Assembly (NCBI RefSeq): GCF_000485595.1
Contig: NW_014577133.1
Location: 532,814-554,392, forward strand
Direction: 5' to 3'
Source of the DNA: Priapulus caudatus
Taxonomy: Eukaryota > Priapulida > Priapulimorpha > Priapulimorphida > Priapulidae
Length of the DNA: 21,579 nt
Of this stretch, positions 19,356-21,579 are shown one piece after another (the first letter of the stretch is position 1; every line of letters starts with the position of its first letter). The notes beneath the pieces were generated by a model. That model searched no databases. It was not told where the DNA came from and saw nothing but the letters and a program-made list of their open reading frames with translations. The translations under genes were made by a program, and so were the position numbers.

Positions 19356-19428
19356 ATATATCAGCGGTGAATAATGACAAAATATTTGTCGTACAAAATA
19401 TTTGTCATTATTCACCCCTGAATATATA
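19356..19428. repeat. Near-perfect hairpin with ~35-bp arms
   Basis: GGTGAATAATGACAAA (19366-19381) faces TTTGTCATTATTCACC (19400-19416), with AATATTTGTCGTACAAAATA between them, itself nearly palindromic. Outside the core, TATATCAGC pairs imperfectly with CTGAATATA. The whole can fold as one long stem with almost no loop. Features to consider are a MITE remnant or a cruciform-prone dyad. Confidence 0.7.
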
Positions 19429-19740
19429 AATTATTGATAATGGAGGAAATGTTGACCATGCACTCGAACATAACAATGACCAATGATGATATAGCCACAC
19501 CATCACGGCCATCCGTAAGGCCACAGAGTCGATCAGAGACGATCGCAAAGCTGTTGTCAGAGCGACCGCTGTAATAAGCGATCACAACAACCGAGAGACT
19601 ACGATGACCACTGCCGGACACTGTGCGGCCATTATGACCACCGTCGAGTGGTCACGCATCCTACCCTTGTTTGGCCACGGCAATTTCGCGCCTGCTCTCC
19701 CACCACTGAGTGCGTGTAAATCGGGAACACACACATAGAT

Positions 19741-19800
19741 CGAGAGCGAGAAAGAAAGAAAGAAAACGAGAGAGAGAGAGATGGAGAGAGAGAGAGAGAT
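19741..19800. repeat. (GA)n/(GAAA)n microsatellite
   Basis: GAGAGCGAG, then three GAAA units, then GA dinucleotides broken once by ATGG, ending at 19800. The minus strand reads as a Ser-Leu-Phe run, which accounts for the frame at 19632-19889. Confidence 0.9.
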
Positions 19801-20027
19801 ACTTTAACGCCTCTAACACTTCGGCGCCAACAATCAAAGCCGGGACGCTCTAATAGCGAGCGAATGACCGTCGCACGCGGTGATTTCATCGCACTTCAGT
19901 GCGCGCAAAACACCCTCCGCCATTGTACCTCCGTCACGCCACCGACTGACCACTTCCTCCCATTAGCTTGCCACCCGCACAACTGACCGATGAGTGCTTC
20001 TGCCCGGGCTGGTCATACTCCGCAGCA

Positions 20028-20033
20028 TATAAG
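20028..20033 (+). promoter_or_regulatory. TATA-like box upstream of a CpG-rich zone
   Basis: CATATAAGC at 20027-20035 matches a TATA box. A CCAGTGC initiator-like word lies near 20046, about 20 bp away instead of the usual 30. The following 500 bp are CG-rich. Weak evidence; no transcript boundary is visible. Confidence 0.18.
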
Positions 20034-20923
20034 CGACCATTGAAGCCAGTGCGGAACGAGCGCAGAATAAGAAGCGCGGTCCCGCGGAGGGGTGAAACGC
20101 GCGTTGTCATTTCTAATTAATGCTAATCACGGGGGAACTATTAACGGAGCAGCAGTCGGGGTGGCACCCCCCGGAGACGCCGCGCGCGATAATGCGGCCA
20201 CTGAAGTGGATTAGGGCGTGTTGTGACGGCGAGAATTTTTATTAGCAGGTATAAGCGAGTCTTTCGACGCGCTTCGCATGCACGGGTTCGCACTCAGGGG
20301 CGGCAGGGACTGCCGTCTCCACGGTCGTACGCGCGCGCTGGCGCCACGGACGCGTCTAAGTATAGCGATCACGTCATCCGTGCTCGCGCTCGCACGCGGT
20401 TATTCGATGGTGGGTGCGAAACGTAACTCGTTTCCCGCACGCGAAACCGCGGCGTTCGCGGGCGTTCTCGATTCTCGCATCGTAAGTGGGAACCGCACGC
20501 GCTTGGGCGCAGGTTGGGAAACGAACGTCGGTTAGACGTGATTGCATTCTAAGTACGGCTATCTCCGACTCTAAACCAGCTCCTTCGGAAAGCCGTCGAT
20601 TCTATGTGTAATTCGAAGCTGCCCCTTCCTTTCCCCTGCACATATACACGCGGGCACTCATGCTCTCGTGATTTCTGCGTCAATTTTGATAATGACTCTC
20701 CATTGTGGCGCGCCTTTCCGCGCTCTGTGCTGGCACGTTACGCTGCCTAACCGTCACCGGTGGGACTCTTTATGTCGCAAAATGCGACCGACATTGTACT
20801 TGTAAGGAAACAGAAAGAGTACAGATAAGGGACATTTAGCGCGCACGCACCGCGCGCACGGCGAAATCGTGGGAAAATCATGAGTCCGTGTCAGCCGCAG
20901 AAATGTGTCGCCGGTTGGGGCGA

Positions 20924-20960
20924 TCTCTCTCTCTCTCTCTGTCTCTCTCTCTCTCTCTCT
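20924..20960. repeat. (TC)n microsatellite
   Basis: TC dinucleotides with a single GTC interruption at 20941; directly adjoins the ATGG array. Confidence 0.95.
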
Positions 20961-21420
20961 GGTTATGGTATGGATGGATGAATGCGAGTATGGATGGTAT
21001 GATGGCATGGATGGATTGGATGGCATGAATGATGTAGGATGGATGGATGGATGATATGAATGGATGAATGCGAATGGATGGATGGATGAATAGTATGGAT
21101 GGAATGGATGGATGGATGGATGAATTGGATTGATAGAATGGATGGTAATGATGGATGGATGGATGGATGGATGGTATGCGATGGATGGATGGATGGATGG
21201 ATGGTGGCATGGATGGCTATGAATGGATGGGATGGATGGATGGATGGATAAGGATGGTATGGATGGATGGATGGTATGATGATGATGGTGGATGGATGGG
21301 AATGGAGATGGATGGATTGGGCATGGATGGATTGATGGGTGGAGTAGATGGTATGTTATGCGGTTAGAGTGATGGATGGTGGTGGATGGGATGTTGGATG
21401 AATGGTATGGACGGATAGAT
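20961..21420. repeat. Degenerate (ATGG)n array, about 460 bp
   Basis: Tetranucleotide ATGG (read as GGAT, TGGA and so on) in runs of three to six units, broken by ATGAATG, ATGCGA, GATGATG and TGGTATG words. The translations, Met-Asp-Gly-Trp on the plus strand and Ile-His-Pro-Ser on the minus strand (20878-21210 and 21155-21367), are repeat artefacts and not genes. Interruptions increase to the right. Confidence 0.95.
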
Positions 21421-21466
21421 GTGTGAGTGTGGGTGTATTCGCCTGCCGGTGCAAATCCCCGTGGTG

Positions 21467-21579
21467 GTGTGTGTGTGTGTGATGTGTGAACTGTTGTGGT
21501 GTTGTGTGTGTGTGTGTTTTCTTTTTTTTTTTTTTTTTTTTTCTATTCGTGGTTGCCGCGCGCTCGCGCGCGCGCGGTC
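21467..21579. repeat. Terminal microsatellites: TG, poly-T and GC
   Basis: TG runs at 21467-21487 and 21501-21517, a T run of about 20 (21522-21542, preceded by TTTTC), and a CGCG run (21556-21577) that reaches the window edge. Such a pile of simple repeats at a sequence end is common where an assembly breaks. Confidence 0.9.

Larger units (their letters stand above)
19429..20920. other. Right flank, fourth part, without a recognised gene
   Basis: Unique sequence with a GA-rich repeat (19741-19799) and a CpG-rich zone (about 20040-20540). A TATAAG box is at 20028. Frames at 19412-19621, 19632-19889 and 20223-20535 are short, overlap other frames and show no motif. The CpG-rich zone after the TATA-like box could be a promoter region or first exon of a gene beyond the window, but I cannot show it. 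Confidence 0.4.

Noticed and set aside
20878-21367. Frames rich in Ile-His-Pro-Ser and Met-Asp-Gly-Trp
   Set aside because: Direct translations of the ATGG tetranucleotide array.
21438-21465. T-arm-like GGTGCAAATCCCC
   Set aside because: The five-base stem does not pair and the surroundings are simple repeat.

Overview
This window looks like non-coding nuclear DNA from a eukaryote, most likely an animal, with an arthropod as the best guess. The evidence is long (CA/TG)n, (GA)n, (TA)n, (ATGG)n and (GTGC)n microsatellites, sharp swings between AT-rich and CpG-rich stretches, and no run of closely packed reading frames with ribosome binding sites. No reading frame here is a convincing gene. Almost all long frames are translations of simple repeats (poly Cys-Val, His-Thr, Arg-Glu) or of repeated DNA. 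I recognised no tRNA, 5.8S or 28S rRNA, or CRISPR array. The ten bases at the left edge equal the end of eukaryotic 18S rRNA, but nothing downstream supports rDNA. The species cannot be named from what is visible.

The dominant structure is one very large, asymmetric inverted repeat. The left arm (about 1271-9893) and the right arm (about 10629-14490) are reverse complements over collinear blocks, around a loop of about 735 bp made of microsatellites and a short unique core. Matching blocks (left / right) are 1271-1310 / 14456-14490, 1405-2935 / 13035-14430, 4540-4685 / 12225-12365, 5071-5091 / 12065-12085, 7298-8301 / 11141-11842 and 9294-9893 / 10629-11148. The left arm is more than twice as long because it has extra DNA: a noisy GT-rich expansion in two parts (2936-4539 and 4690-7140) carrying an interspersed TGTCAGCGAGTGCG motif, and a 992-bp insertion (8302-9293) flanked by an 8-9 base imperfect direct repeat. 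Within the best blocks the arms differ mainly by one-base gaps, with the extra base usually on the left. That pattern is typical of raw single-molecule read error. The palindrome may therefore be a fold-back read or misassembly. The flanked 992-bp insertion argues the other way, for two distinct copies.

Smaller structures sit inside the arms: a foldback element of about 280-320 bp with inverted ends of about 60 bp present in both arms (13151-13433 and 2482-2800), a CA/TG snap-back at the inner end of the left arm, and a minisatellite of CACGTG E-boxes at the outer end of the right arm (14403-14961).

The right flank (14980-21579) is a more ordinary intergenic mosaic. It has a 100-bp tandem duplication, a perfect CRE palindrome, a CpG-rich stretch ending in a TATA-like box, two strong short hairpins (17931-18003 and 19356-19428), a 20-bp perfect palindrome, and a terminal microsatellite cluster that includes about 460 bp of degenerate (ATGG)n.
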